A DNA stretch of 64,000 bases from Gemmatimonadaceae bacterium. Lineage in GTDB: Bacteria; Gemmatimonadota; Gemmatimonadetes; Gemmatimonadales; Gemmatimonadaceae. The stretch is from assembly GCA_030835125.1 (NCBI GenBank), contig JAUQWM010000044.1, positions 142,969-206,968 of the forward strand, read 5' to 3'. The notes under the pieces are model-generated. The model ran no database searches. It worked only from the letters and a program-made list of their open reading frames with translations, and had not been told where the DNA came from. Below, in pieces: positions 18,792 through 28,689 of this stretch (position 1 is the stretch's first letter; each line of letters opens with the position of its first letter). A program made the position numbers and the translations under genes.

Positions 18792-19286
18792 TCGGGGGCG
18801 TTGGGTCGCGGGGAATGGGTTGTTCGGGTGTCCGGAGACACCTGAGCACCGAACTAAATAGGGGGTGATCGCCGGCCGCCTGTCCCGTCGACCGGGATCG
18901 GGTGGAGGCTCGGTCGGTCGGCTGGTCCCGGGTCGCGAACTGGGGTCGAAGGGCCCGAAAGCGGTCCACCCCGGGTTTACGCCTTGGAACGACGGCACGC
19001 CGTCCAGTGGCCCCCGACACCAGAATCCAGTGCTTGCGCATACTGGTGTTGACCAACAATATGGGGCGCGTCACCAACCGAGACCCTTCCGTGACAGGCC
19101 GGTTTCCCAGTGGTAGCGGGGACTGAGCCGGCGAAGGCGTGGCGGTTGGCGGCGTCGTTACATGCTTGTCAAACAGGATTCCCCCACCCGCACGCACTCG
19201 CCCCCTGCGAGTGAATGCGAGACGCAGGACCCCTGTCAGCGCGGTGCTGGCAGGAAGCGGAACAGCCCCTCACCCGTGAGGAACAC
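18792..19286. other. Long intergenic leader upstream of the SusC-SusD operon
   Basis: 495 bases between divergent genes without a supportable gene. A weak promoter-like pair reads on the plus strand: TTGCGC (19034-19039), a 17-bp spacer, CAATAT (19057-19062). This would give a ~220-base 5' leader before the SusC gene. No heptad array is present, unlike most gaps in the window. Confidence 0.4.
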
Positions 19287-22200
19287 ATGACGAGGTTCCG
19301 TCGCAGCAGTCGTCTGGCAAGCTTGCTTGCCGGACTCGCGACTACCGTGCTCGCGAGCACGGCGTTCGCACAGGGAGCTGTCATCACTGGTACGGTCAAG
19401 TCGCAGCAGGGTCAGAACCTGCAGGGCGCGCAAGTCCGTATCGCCGACCTGAATGTCGCAGTCGGCACCAATGAAGACGGCACCTACCGCATTACGCTGG
19501 CCGCGGAGCGTATCCGCGGGCAGACCGTGGTCCTCTCGGTCCGCATGATCGGTTTCAAGCCTCAGACGAAGAACGTCACGATGAGCGCTGGGAACCAGAC
19601 GCACGACTTCACGCTCGATGTCGACGTCAACCGCCTGTCCGAAGTGGTGGTCACGGGCGTGACGGGTGCGACCGAGACGAAGAAGCTTGCGTTCACGGTC
19701 GACAAGGTCGACCAGGCCAACCTGCCGGTGCCGGCGACCAGCGCACTCCAGTCCATTCAGGGGAAGGTGACTGGCGCGCAGGTGGTCACCCCGAGCGGCC
19801 GTCCTGGCACGGCGCCGTCGATCATCCTGCGTGGCGCGAAGTCGCTCAACCTGAGCCTTTCGCCCCTCGTGGTGGTGGACGGCATCGTGATGAACGGCGG
19901 TATGAATGACATCAACCCGCAGGACATCGAGAGCATCGAGGTCGTGAAGGGTGCCGCGGCGTCGTCGACGTACGGCGCGCGGGCGCAGAACGGTGTCATC
20001 CAGATCACGACCAAGTCCGGCGCTACGGCCGGTCAGGGCGCCCGCTTCAACGTGCGCTCGGAGACGGGTCTGCAGGACATCCAGGGCGCGTATCCGTTCG
20101 CCCGGCGTCACTGGCTGGTGATGGACGAGACGATGCAGAACTTCTGCGTCGGCGTGACGAACCAGCCGGCCTGCTCCCGCGTCGTGGATTTCGAGGACCA
20201 TGCCCTGTACGTGAACGACAACGGCGACGAGGTCTCGGCCCGCTCGCCGGCGAACTTCGAGCGCGACGCCGGTATCGCCCTTCCGCTGTCGAAGCCGATG
20301 CTGCGCGGCACGTTCCAGGTCAACCAGTGGCCCGTCCGGTACAACCCGGTCGCTGCCGCCACGACCGCGAACCTCTACAGCAACAACAACGTCGACATGA
20401 GCGGCCGGTTCGGGAACACCGGCTTCTTTGCCAGCGCGTCGAACCTGATCCAGGAAGGCGCCATCAAGTTCCTGGATGGCTATCGCCGCAACACCGCCCG
20501 GTTGAACGTCGACCAGGCTGTTGGTGAAGACCTCACGATGCAGGTCTCGACGCTCTACGCCCGCACGACGAACTATCCGGAGACGGACTTCTTCGTGCTG
20601 ACCCGCGTCCCGGCCGGCGTCGACATCCTCCGCCGCGACAGCCGCGGGCGCCTGTTCATCCGGTCCAATCCGCTGAACCAGGGCCAGCAGAACGAGAACC
20701 CGCTGTGGGATGCCGAGAACTTCAACTCCCGCACGAACGTTGACCGGTACCTTGGCTCATTCACGTCCCGCTACACGCCGTTCCCGTGGCTCGATTTCGA
20801 GGGCAACGCCTCGCTCGACCGCCGGCGCGACAACAGCTGGTCGCTGACGGAGAAGGGGTATCGCGTCACCCGCACCAACCAGAGCACCGCGTACCTCGGT
20901 TCGTACTCCGAGAGCGCCGGCTCCGATGCGTCGTACAACATGAGCCTCAACGGGACGGCGCGTCAGAACAACCCGCTGGGCATTTCCGACCTGCAGACGC
21001 GTGTGAACGTCCGGTACTCGTTCGAGCGCTCGGATGCAGATGGCCTGAGCGCCGGCGGTAACACGCTGGCCGTCCCCGGCCTCCTGACGCTGCGCAACGT
21101 GACCGTGCCGAACTCGCCTACCTCGAGCGCCAGCTCGGTCCGCGCGATCGGCATGCTCGGTGGCCTGGCCATCGACTACAAGGGCAAGTACATCCTGGAC
21201 TTCGTCTATCGCCAGGACGGCAGCTCCCTCTTCGGTTCCGAGGAGCGCTGGCACCCGTACGGCCGCGCCTCGATGGCGTGGCGCCTGTCGGACGAAGGCT
21301 GGTGGCCCTTCAAGGGCGCGGTGAACGACATGAAGCTGCGCGGCTCGGTCGGTACGGCCGGTGGTCGCCCGGGCTTCAGCTATCAGTACGAGACCTTCAA
21401 CATCGGCACGGGCGGTACGGTCTCCAGCAACCAGCTGGGTAACCGTTTCCTCAAGCCCGAGAACACGACCGAGACCGAGTTCGGGTTCGACGCCGAGTTG
21501 TTCAGCAAGTACGGCCTGAACGTCACGTACGCGCGCGACATCACCGAGGACCAGATGCTCCAGGTCCCGTCGTCGGCGTCGTCGGGCTTCAGCACCCAGT
21601 GGCGGAACGCCGGCACGATCGAGAACAAGACGTACGAAGTGTCGCTGAACGTCCCCCTCATCACGAACCGTGACGTCGTGTGGACGACCCGCCTCTCGTT
21701 CGACCGGAACCGCGCGTTCATCACGAAGCTGGACGTGCCGCCGTTCTCCGCCAGCACGTCGAATGCCCGATTCGAGTTCCGCGTTGGCGAGCGGCTCGGC
21801 CAGAACTGGGGCAAGTTCTTCCTGACGGACTGCTCGCAGCTGGATCCGGCGTTCATCTCGCAGTGCGGACCGGCCGGCAGCGGCGCGCAGTACCAGCCGA
21901 ACAGCGATGGCTACATCGTCTGGACGGGTGGCTACAACCCGACGGAAGGCATCACGCGGAACCTGTGGCAGTCGGCGCTTCCGGGCTGCATGCAGAACGG
22001 CGCCCCGATCAACCAGACGGGTCGTGTCAACTGCGAGAATGCAGGCGGTACGGTGAACAACCCGTGGGCGATTCCGCTCAACAACTGGGGCATGCTGATC
22101 GTCATGCGTGACTCCACCGGCTCGCCGGTGCAGAATCGTCTCGGCAACACGTCGCCGGACTTCCGCCTGTCGATGTCGCACAACTTCAACTGGAAGAAGC

Positions 22201-22664
22201 TGACGGTCTACGCCCTGGTTGATGGCAACTACGGCAACCGGCTCTTCAACCAGGAGATCCACTGGTCCCTGGGCGATTACAACGTCCGTTACGAGGACCA
22301 GGACGGCCGGACGGTCGAGACCGCGAAGCCGATGGGCTACTACTGGCGTGCGCCGCAGCCGGATAACGGCGCTGGCGTTGGTGGTTTCTACGACGTGCTG
22401 GGTGGCAACAACCAGACGGTGCAGAAGGGAACGTACACGAAGCTGCGTGAGGTCATGGTGGGCTATCAGCTCGGCGCCATTCGTGGAGTCGGCGACTTCA
22501 GCCTCACCGTGGTCGGTCGCAACCTGTACACGATTACCGATTTCCTCGGGTGGGACCCGGAAGTTGGCGGTTCGGTCCTGAACTCGTCGGCCATCGGTGG
22601 CGTGGCAGGCTTCCAGTACCCCCAGACGCGCACGTTCACGTTCACCATCGGAACGCGTTTCTAA
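19287..22664 (+). CDS. SusC/RagA-type TonB-dependent outer-membrane receptor
   Basis: 1125 residues. A signal peptide (MTRFRRSSRLASLLAGLA, cleavage near TAFAQ) is followed by a CarboxypepD-reg-like domain (ITGTVKSQQGQNLQGAQVRI), the plug (SALQSIQGKVTGAQV, SIILRGAKSLN, PLVVVDGIVM, INPQDIESIEVVKGAAA), and a long 22-strand barrel ending in the aromatic TFTIGTRF. These proteins import large substrates, usually glycans or peptides, with a SusD lipoprotein as lid. GTGAGGA lies 6 bases before ATG 19287. It is first in an operon with SusD-like, small lipoprotein and DUF4397 genes. Substrate unknown; no carbohydrate-active enzyme gene is next to it. Confidence 0.93.
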   Translation: MTRFRRSSRLASLLAGLATTVLASTAFAQGAVITGTVKSQQGQNLQGAQVRIADLNVAVGTNEDGTYRITLAAERIRGQTVVLSVRMIGFKPQTKNVTMSAGNQTHDFTLDVDVNRLSEVVVTGVTGATETKKLAFTVDKVDQANLPVPATSALQSIQGKVTGAQVVTPSGRPGTAPSIILRGAKSLNLSLSPLVVVDGIVMNGGMNDINPQDIESIEVVKGAAASSTYGARAQNGVIQITTKSGATAGQGARFNVRSETGLQDIQGAYPFARRHWLVMDETMQNFCVGVTNQPACSRVVDFEDHALYVNDNGDEVSARSPANFERDAGIALPLSKPMLRGTFQVNQWPVRYNPVAAATTANLYSNNNVDMSGRFGNTGFFASASNLIQEGAIKFLDGYRRNTARLNVDQAVGEDLTMQVSTLYARTTNYPETDFFVLTRVPAGVDILRRDSRGRLFIRSNPLNQGQQNENPLWDAENFNSRTNVDRYLGSFTSRYTPFPWLDFEGNASLDRRRDNSWSLTEKGYRVTRTNQSTAYLGSYSESAGSDASYNMSLNGTARQNNPLGISDLQTRVNVRYSFERSDADGLSAGGNTLAVPGLLTLRNVTVPNSPTSSASSVRAIGMLGGLAIDYKGKYILDFVYRQDGSSLFGSEERWHPYGRASMAWRLSDEGWWPFKGAVNDMKLRGSVGTAGGRPGFSYQYETFNIGTGGTVSSNQLGNRFLKPENTTETEFGFDAELFSKYGLNVTYARDITEDQMLQVPSSASSGFSTQWRNAGTIENKTYEVSLNVPLITNRDVVWTTRLSFDRNRAFITKLDVPPFSASTSNARFEFRVGERLGQNWGKFFLTDCSQLDPAFISQCGPAGSGAQYQPNSDGYIVWTGGYNPTEGITRNLWQSALPGCMQNGAPINQTGRVNCENAGGTVNNPWAIPLNNWGMLIVMRDSTGSPVQNRLGNTSPDFRLSMSHNFNWKKLTVYALVDGNYGNRLFNQEIHWSLGDYNVRYEDQDGRTVETAKPMGYYWRAPQPDNGAGVGGFYDVLGGNNQTVQKGTYTKLREVMVGYQLGAIRGVGDFSLTVVGRNLYTITDFLGWDPEVGGSVLNSSAIGGVAGFQYPQTRTFTFTIGTRF

Positions 22665-22738
22665 TCCGAACTGAGACGCCGGGTCGGGACCTCACGGTCC
22701 CGGTCCCGGCCGATCGGGTCACCTTCTGAGGACCCAAG

Positions 22739-24349
22739 ATGACGACACGTGTGAAACTGGTGGCGGCAGGGCTGGTGCTGGTGGTGGGGGCATGCAGGGA
22801 GCCGCTCACGGCCATCAACCCGAACAACCCGGACGTTGAACGCGTCTTCAGGCAGCCTGCGTCGATCGAGCAGACGCTGGCGACCGGGTACCAGCAGTGC
22901 CGCAACACCGAAAAGGGAACCGACATGACCGCCCAGATGGCGACCATGTCCCTCGAGAGCTATTCGCAGCTCGGTAACTTCAACATGGGCCTCCGCGGCG
23001 CCATTCCGCGGTCCCCCATCCTCAACAACAAGTCCGCCCAGCAGTCGCTCAACGGCAACTTCGGCGCCTGGTCGCGGCAGGGGCGGTTGCAGGCGAACGC
23101 GCTCAAGCAGCTGGACGCGCTTCGCGCGGCGAATTCGCCGGTGCTGGCAAGCGAGGCTCGTGACCTGAAAGCTCGCGCCCAGGGCTTCTTCAACATCGGG
23201 TGCAACCTGGGCTGGTTGGCGATGGCCTTCGATTCCGCGGGCATCATCGACCACATCATGGCGTCGGACTTCGTGCCCGAGTTGAGCGGCTACACGGACG
23301 TGATGAACGCCGCGCTGGCCATGATGGACTCGGCGCTGGCGATGGCCTCACCGGCGTCCGAGGCTGGCTTCCCGATCCTCCTGTCCGCGACCTCGCTGTC
23401 GCGCGCGGACTTCGTCAAGCTGGTCCGTTCGTACAAGGCGCGGTTCCGGGCAGGTGTTGCCCGCACGCCGGCCGAGCGGGCTGCGGTGAACTGGGCCGAA
23501 GTGGCGGCCGATGCCGACGCCGGCCTCACCGCCGACCTCGTCGTTACGATCGGTGCCACGTCCGGTTGGACCATCGGCGTCCAGACCAGCACGTTCTATC
23601 AGGACGCTGCCTGGAGCCAGATCACGCCGTTCATCTTCGGTTTCGCCGACCAGTCTGGTGGTTACGACACCTGGCTGTCGACGCCGATCACGCAGCGGAA
23701 CGGTGCCTTCCTGATCGTTACGCCTGACCTGCGCTTCCCGCAGGGCTCCACGCGGCCGGCACAGATCGCCGCGTCGCCGGAGCCGGGCAATCACACGGGC
23801 TTTCCGTACATGAAGAACCGCTCGGGTCCGGACTCACCCGGTGACCCGTGGGGCACGTCGTACTACGAGCATCACCGACTGAAGTACATCCGGAACAACT
23901 CGAGCACGGGTCCATACCCGGAGTTCCTGAAGTCCGAAGTCGACCTCCTCGGCGCGGAAGCGTATCTCCGCCTCGGTGACATGACCAAGGCGCTGTCGCG
24001 GATCAACACCTGGCGCACGCGCGCCGGCCTGCCCGCGATCTCCGGTGCCAGCATGAACGACGTGATCGCCGGACCGAATTGCGTACCACGTGTCCCGGCG
24101 GCGCCGAACTACACCACCACGGCCTGCGGCACGATCTTCGAGGCCATGAAGTGGGAGAAGCGCATGGAGCAGGCGTACAACTACATGGGCGCCTGGTTCT
24201 TCGACGCCCGCGGTTGGGGTGACCTGGTGCAGGACACGCCGCTGCACTACCCGGTGCCGGTGCCGGAGCTCGATGCGCGGCTGAAGGGCTACTACAACCT
24301 GGGTGGCGGCGGTGATGCTAGCGCCGCGCTCGGAACGTATCGCTGGTAA
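22739..24349 (+). CDS. SusD/RagB-family outer-membrane lipoprotein
   Basis: 536 residues. A lipoprotein signal with lipobox VVGAC (Cys about residue 19) is followed by ITAINPNNPDVERVF-like SusD N-terminal sequence. The C-terminal half carries the SusD-type segments SEVDLLGAEAYLRLGDMTKA, LSRINTWRTRAGLPAI and EAMKWEKRMEQAYNYMGAW. It is the substrate-binding lid of the SusC pore encoded just upstream. GAGGA lies 7 bases before the ATG. The 74-base gap contains a small GC-rich inverted repeat but no heptad array. Confidence 0.9.
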   Translation: MTTRVKLVAAGLVLVVGACREPLTAINPNNPDVERVFRQPASIEQTLATGYQQCRNTEKGTDMTAQMATMSLESYSQLGNFNMGLRGAIPRSPILNNKSAQQSLNGNFGAWSRQGRLQANALKQLDALRAANSPVLASEARDLKARAQGFFNIGCNLGWLAMAFDSAGIIDHIMASDFVPELSGYTDVMNAALAMMDSALAMASPASEAGFPILLSATSLSRADFVKLVRSYKARFRAGVARTPAERAAVNWAEVAADADAGLTADLVVTIGATSGWTIGVQTSTFYQDAAWSQITPFIFGFADQSGGYDTWLSTPITQRNGAFLIVTPDLRFPQGSTRPAQIAASPEPGNHTGFPYMKNRSGPDSPGDPWGTSYYEHHRLKYIRNNSSTGPYPEFLKSEVDLLGAEAYLRLGDMTKALSRINTWRTRAGLPAISGASMNDVIAGPNCVPRVPAAPNYTTTACGTIFEAMKWEKRMEQAYNYMGAWFFDARGWGDLVQDTPLHYPVPVPELDARLKGYYNLGGGGDASAALGTYRW

Positions 24350-24365
24350 ACAAGGCAGGTGTCTC

Positions 24366-24842
24366 ATGCAGTTCCGGAAGTTGTGGGTGACACTCGGGAT
24401 GGTTCCGGCGGCGTTAGGCTGCTATGCCTACGCGCCGCTGGACACCGCGACCGGGGTCCAGGCCGGTGAGCACGTTGCTGTCGAAATCACCGACCGGGGC
24501 AGGGCGGAACTGGGCGACAGGTTGGGTACGGGTGTGCTTCGCGTCGAAGGGACGCTCACCCGTACCGACTCGGCGGACCTGGTGATGAACGTGTGGCGGG
24601 TCGCGCAGATTGGTGGCGCGACTGCCCGTTGGAGCGGGGAAAGTGTCCGGCTTCCGCGGGAGTACGCGAGCAGGGTGCAGACACGCACGCTGAATCGCGG
24701 ACGGACGTTCCTCGTTGCCGGGGCGGCCGTGGCTGGGATGGTCTTGTTTACGAGAGAGTTCGGTTTGCTTGGTAGTTGGGTGGGTGGGGAGGATGACAAT
24801 GAACCTCCCCCTCCCGCTTCATCCCGCGGCTGGTGGTACTAG
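24366..24842 (+). CDS. Small lipoprotein with C-terminal membrane segment, paralog of the 31066 gene
   Basis: 158 residues. Signal with lipobox AALGC, then CYAYAPLDTATGVQAGEHVA. A beta-rich middle contains TRTDSADLVMNVWRV and WSGESVRLPREYASRVQTRT, followed by the hydrophobic segment FLVAGAAVAGMVLF and an acidic/proline tail. The layout and several positions match the protein at 31066-31530 (C-Y-x-Y after the lipobox; W-x-GE-x-V/L-x-(I/L)P-R; R-T-x(5-7)-A-x-x-A-G-M). No known domain. Third in the SusC operon, starting 16 bases after SusD. It carries a GCGTTAGGC word as Ala-Leu-Gly in the signal peptide. Confidence 0.75.
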   Translation: MQFRKLWVTLGMVPAALGCYAYAPLDTATGVQAGEHVAVEITDRGRAELGDRLGTGVLRVEGTLTRTDSADLVMNVWRVAQIGGATARWSGESVRLPREYASRVQTRTLNRGRTFLVAGAAVAGMVLFTREFGLLGSWVGGEDDNEPPPPASSRGWWY

Positions 24843-24889
24843 CCGCATAACAGTTGGCTTCTGACGGACTTCCCGTGGAGGCAGTGCGA

Positions 24890-25720
24890 ATGAGAGTATC
24901 GCGTATCGGGCTGGCGCTGGTCGGCGCGCTCCTGGCTGTCGGCTGTTCCAAGGACGACGGGCCATTCCTCGCGCCCGAGGTCCCGCTCGCCTACACCCGA
25001 TTCATCAACGCCATTCCGGATACTGGCTCGGTCGACTTCCGGTTCATCGACCTGCTCGAGTATTCGCCGTTCGCCGTGCAGCTCGCATACCGAGGCTTCA
25101 CGCCGTACCAGGGTACGGCCACGGGCGCGCGGCACCTCAAGGTGTTCACCAATCCTGGTGGGTCGAACGTCCAGATCCAGCACGTGACGAATGTGCTGCT
25201 GGACGAGACGCCGACCTTCGAGGCTGGCAAGTACTACACGATCGTGGCCACCGGGTATTCCCGCACCGGTAGCACCCCGTCCCTCACCCTTCAGGTCTAC
25301 GAGGATGTCCTCCCGGATGCCGGCAGCAATGTCGCGTTCCGGGTGGTGAACCTCGGGGCCGGCCTCGCCGCGCTGAACGTGGGCGTGACGGCGGCCAGTG
25401 CCGATCCGATCCCGGGCACGCCGACGTACAGCAACGTTGGCTACCTCACGGCTTCGGCGTATCAGACCCGCGCCCCAGGCACCGCCTGGTTCCGGGTCCA
25501 GGAAGCAAACGCCGCCACGGAAATCGTGTCCGGCAACGGGCGTCAGGCGCCGGCCGGTGTGGCCGGTGACCCGCTCAACAACCTGACCACGGTCGGTGGT
25601 GCCGGCCAGGCCGGCAGCGTCGTGAGCGCGTTCGTGTTCCCCCGTTCGGTTGCGGGCAGCACGGCGCCAAACGTTACCGCTCCGTCGATCGTCTTCATCG
25701 TCGACAAGCACCCGCGCTGA
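24890..25720 (+). CDS. DUF4397-domain lipoprotein
   Basis: 276 residues. Lipobox LAVGC (Cys about residue 19), then two DUF4397-like beta-sandwich modules, beginning YTRFINAIPDTGSVDFRFID and VAFRVVNLGAGLAALNVGV. DUF4397 proteins are exported and often sit beside surface or anchoring proteins; the role is unknown. GGAGG lies 9 bases before ATG 24890, which fixes the start. It is last in the SusC operon and followed by a terminator. Confidence 0.85.
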   Translation: MRVSRIGLALVGALLAVGCSKDDGPFLAPEVPLAYTRFINAIPDTGSVDFRFIDLLEYSPFAVQLAYRGFTPYQGTATGARHLKVFTNPGGSNVQIQHVTNVLLDETPTFEAGKYYTIVATGYSRTGSTPSLTLQVYEDVLPDAGSNVAFRVVNLGAGLAALNVGVTAASADPIPGTPTYSNVGYLTASAYQTRAPGTAWFRVQEANAATEIVSGNGRQAPAGVAGDPLNNLTTVGGAGQAGSVVSAFVFPRSVAGSTAPNVTAPSIVFIVDKHPR

Positions 25721-25735
25721 GCACTTCAACGTGGT

Positions 25736-25775
25736 GAAACGGCGGCGTCCCGAAACGGGCGCCGCCGTTTCGCGT
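25736..25775 (+). terminator. Terminator of the SusC-SusD operon
   Basis: GAAACGGCGGCG (25736-25747) pairs with CGCCGCCGTTTC (25760-25771) around a 12-base loop, followed by GCGTTT. The U-tract is weak but the 12-bp stem is perfect. Confidence 0.8.
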
Positions 25776-25912
25776 TTGGCCCATCGTCGAGCCTGGGTGA
25801 CCTTGGAGTCAGAAGCGGACACGCCGCCGCCTTGCCGGGGCACCGGCCCCCTCGCTTTCTTGCGCTGGAACCAGCGCTTTCCCGAGGGCTGGCGGACTCA
25901 CCCACTCGACCA

Positions 25913-26557
25913 ATGAAGAGACTCTCCGTCATTGCCGCGATTTCGATCCTTGCCACCGCCAGCCCGTCACCGTCGGGTGCGCAGGCGTGGGCCTATCCCA
26001 GCTTCCAGCCGCCCCGCATCGCGGTGCGCGAGTACAACTTCGGCGTTGGAGACGCCGGCGGCCCGGGGATCTCGCTCGTGTTCCAGTGGCGCGAGCAGTC
26101 CGGCCCGCGCAGTCAGTTCTCCTTCGATGTCGGCATCGCCGACACCGACCGCCGGGACATCGACCTGGTGGCCTTCGGAGGCATCGGTGCGGCCACGAGG
26201 CTGGGATCGGCGACCGACGAGGTCCCGCTCGATTTCCTCCTCACCGGCGGGATCTACCTCGCCATCGGCGATGGCACGCTGCTGCGCCTTCCGGTCGGCC
26301 TGTCCCTCGGGCACCGGTTCGACCTCGAGGGGATGGCGCTCACGCCATACATGCACCCGCGCCTGTCGGTCGACATGTGCAGCGGATGCGGTGGCAGCGA
26401 CCTCGCGTTGACGCTCGACCTCGGCCTCAACTTCGAGGTGTCCCGCACGCTGTCCGTCCGCGGCGCGGTGGTCCTGACCGGCAGCGACTCCTTCGACGGC
26501 GACGGCTTCGGGCTGTCGCTCGCCTGGACCCCGCCGTCGCTGGCTCGGCGGCGTTAG
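25913..26557 (+). CDS. Predicted outer-membrane beta-barrel protein
   Basis: 214 residues. A signal peptide (MKRLSVIAAISILATASPSP, cleavage near SGAQA) is followed by alternating amphipathic strands typical of small 8-10-strand barrels (ISLVFQWREQ, SQFSFDVGIAD, IDLVAFGGIGAATRL, FLLTGGIYLAI and so on). A CSGCGG segment near residue 160 is the only cysteine pair. No family recognised. Its stop TAG lies within a GCGTTAGGC word and overlaps the convergent stop of waaA by 4 bases. Confidence 0.65.
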   Translation: MKRLSVIAAISILATASPSPSGAQAWAYPSFQPPRIAVREYNFGVGDAGGPGISLVFQWREQSGPRSQFSFDVGIADTDRRDIDLVAFGGIGAATRLGSATDEVPLDFLLTGGIYLAIGDGTLLRLPVGLSLGHRFDLEGMALTPYMHPRLSVDMCSGCGGSDLALTLDLGLNFEVSRTLSVRGAVVLTGSDSFDGDGFGLSLAWTPPSLARRR

Positions 26558-27861
26558 GCGGCCGGTGGCGGCGGGGCAGGCTCCCCGAGGAGCGCCGCGA
26601 CCATCCTGTAGGACCGCTCACCGGCCCCAAGGCCGCGCTCGACGAAGGTGCGTGCCGCCGCGCCCGCGGCGTCGCGTGCTGCCGGGTCGCCGAGCCATGA
26701 CTCCAGGACCTCGATCATCTCGTCCAGCGTGACGACGGCGTCGCCGCCGCGGCTGCGGTGCAGCATCACGGCGTCGCGGCTGTTGGAGTGCCGCGGCCCG
26801 AACACCACCGGGACGCCAAATGCCGCCGGCTCCAGCACCGAGTGCAGGCCTGCGTCATGGAAGCCCCCGCCCACGAACGCGACCGTCGCCAGGCTGTACA
26901 GGTCACCCAGGACCCCCGTGCGATCGACGAGCACGACGTCCGCGGTTTCGCTCGCCGGGGTGCCGAGCCTGGCGATCGACAGGCCCTGGTCCCGGGCCCA
27001 GGCCTCGATCGGCTGCAGGTGCGACTCGGTGGGCTCATGCGGCGCGATCACCAGCCGGGCATCGTAAAGGTCGCGGCGAACCGCGCTCCATGCCTCGAGC
27101 AGGACTTCCTCGTCGGATGGCCAGGTCGAACCTGCGACCAGCGTGGGTCGCGGATCCCGGAGCGGCGCCAGGAGCGCACTGCCCGGGTCGACGCGCAATG
27201 CACGCTCCCACACCTGGTCGTACCTGGTGTCGCCCGTGACCAGCACCACCGCCGGATCGGAGCCGAGGGCGACGATCCGCTCGGCATCCGCCTCGGTGGC
27301 CGCACCCACGGCATCGAGGTTCTCGTAGCACTCGTGGAGCAGCGACGAGGCGATCCCGCCGGAGCGCGATGAGACATCGGAGACCGTACCGGAGATGAGC
27401 CCGAGCCGGACTCCGCGCCGGGACGCTTCCCCCACCAGGACCGGCCAGACATCGAGCTTGCTGAACACCAGGGCAGTAGGGCGGAGCGCGTCCAGCACCG
27501 CCGCGGCATCCCCCGCCGTGTCGAAGGGGAGGTAGTCGGTGAAATCGGCACCCAGCGAGTGCGCGAAGGCCTCAGCGCTCGGTGAGAAGAACGTGAAGGC
27601 CAGCTGCACGTCCGGTCGCCTGGCACGAACGAGGTCCAGCACCACCCGCGCCTGGAGTCCTTCCCCCACCGAGGGCGCGTGCAGCCACAGGAGCGGCCTT
27701 CGGGTATCCCGGTGCCGGCTCCAGGCCGCGAATCGCCGCCTGATTCCTCGCCTGGCGGCGAGGGACCGCGACAGCTTGGAGTGGCCAGCCGGGGCCAACG
27801 CCGCCGCGGACCTGGCCAGTTGACCGACCGCGCCATAGACGAGGCGCAGGGCGGGGTTCAT
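26554..27861 (-). CDS. waaA: 3-deoxy-D-manno-octulosonic acid (Kdo) transferase
   Basis: A 435-residue GT30 enzyme that adds Kdo from CMP-Kdo to lipid IV-A at the inner membrane. An N-terminal hydrophobic segment is followed by LLWLHAPSVGEGLQARVVLD with the catalytic Glu of SVGE. The acceptor half contains LAFTFFSPSAEAFA and DYLPFDT. The CMP-Kdo half contains LVAGSTWPSDEEVLLEAW, VIAPHEPTE and AFVGGGFHDAGLHSVLEPAA. Its presence supports an LPS-containing outer membrane. The start overlaps the stop of the upstream DsbA-like gene by one base. Confidence 0.93.
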   Translation of the reverse strand: MNPALRLVYGAVGQLARSAAALAPAGHSKLSRSLAARRGIRRRFAAWSRHRDTRRPLLWLHAPSVGEGLQARVVLDLVRARRPDVQLAFTFFSPSAEAFAHSLGADFTDYLPFDTAGDAAAVLDALRPTALVFSKLDVWPVLVGEASRRGVRLGLISGTVSDVSSRSGGIASSLLHECYENLDAVGAATEADAERIVALGSDPAVVLVTGDTRYDQVWERALRVDPGSALLAPLRDPRPTLVAGSTWPSDEEVLLEAWSAVRRDLYDARLVIAPHEPTESHLQPIEAWARDQGLSIARLGTPASETADVVLVDRTGVLGDLYSLATVAFVGGGFHDAGLHSVLEPAAFGVPVVFGPRHSNSRDAVMLHRSRGGDAVVTLDEMIEVLESWLGDPAARDAAGAAARTFVERGLGAGERSYRMVAALLGEPAPPPPAA

Positions 27862-28565
27862 CAGGGCTGCGAGGCGCCCCCGGCGCGCGCGATCGCGGAG
27901 TCGAGCAATGGCCGCAGACGGCTCGCCGGAATCGCGCCGCTGACTACCTGCGAGCCGATGAAGAAGGTGGGCGTCTGGTTGACGCCACCTGACATGCCAC
28001 GGTCGAGGTCGGCATCCACCAAGGGCATCATCACGTCATCGACGAGGCATTGGTTCCAGGTCGCGCTGTCGACGCCGGCCTCGATGGCGATCTTCCGGAA
28101 GGTCGGCACGGCGTCGGGGAGCGGCGTCCACTGGTCCTGGGCGGCAAAGATGCGATCGTGGACCGGCCAGAACTTCCCCTGCGCGCCGGCGCACATGGCT
28201 GCCTCAGCCGCGCTGCGCGCGTGCTGATGCTGGCTGAGGGGAAAGTTCGTATACGCGAACCTGACCTTTCCCGTCGCGACGTAGTCGCGCAGGATCTCCT
28301 CCGAGAAGGAGTCGTGCCAGTATTTGCAGGCGGGACACTGGAAGTCGCTCGCCATGACGAGCCAGACGCGCGCGTCCGCGTTGCCCTGGATGCGCGACGT
28401 ATCGGCGGCGGTGACGCGCGGATCGGTCGCCGCCTGCGCAGCGGCGGCTCCCCCCGGAGCGACAGCCGCCGCATCACCCTCGCGAACCTCGACGTCCCTG
28501 CTGCAGGCACCGGCCACAAGGGTGACCACGAGCAGGCGGACCATGGACTGGTAGAATCGTGTCAT
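27861..28565 (-). CDS. DsbA-like thioredoxin-fold lipoprotein
   Basis: 234 residues. Lipoprotein signal with lipobox VAGAC (Cys about residue 21), an Ala/Gly-rich linker, then a thioredoxin-fold domain (Thioredoxin_4 type) with the redox motif CPAC in ASDFQCPACKYWHDSFSEEI and the cis-Pro segment GGVNQTPTFFIGSQ. Probably a periplasmic, membrane-anchored disulfide oxidoreductase or isomerase. A second in-frame Met at residue 8 is an alternative start. It precedes waaA in the same transcript. Confidence 0.85.
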   Translation of the reverse strand: MTRFYQSMVRLLVVTLVAGACSRDVEVREGDAAAVAPGGAAAAQAATDPRVTAADTSRIQGNADARVWLVMASDFQCPACKYWHDSFSEEILRDYVATGKVRFAYTNFPLSQHQHARSAAEAAMCAGAQGKFWPVHDRIFAAQDQWTPLPDAVPTFRKIAIEAGVDSATWNQCLVDDVMMPLVDADLDRGMSGGVNQTPTFFIGSQVVSGAIPASRLRPLLDSAIARAGGASQP

Positions 28566-28689
28566 TTCGAAACACCTGGGGTGATGGGCGCGTAATGCGC
28601 TAAAGATAGACAGAAGCGGGAAGATGGGAGATGGCCTGCTCTCATTCCTGCTGATACGGCGTCACCGTTGCCGAGGTCACGAGCCAGAA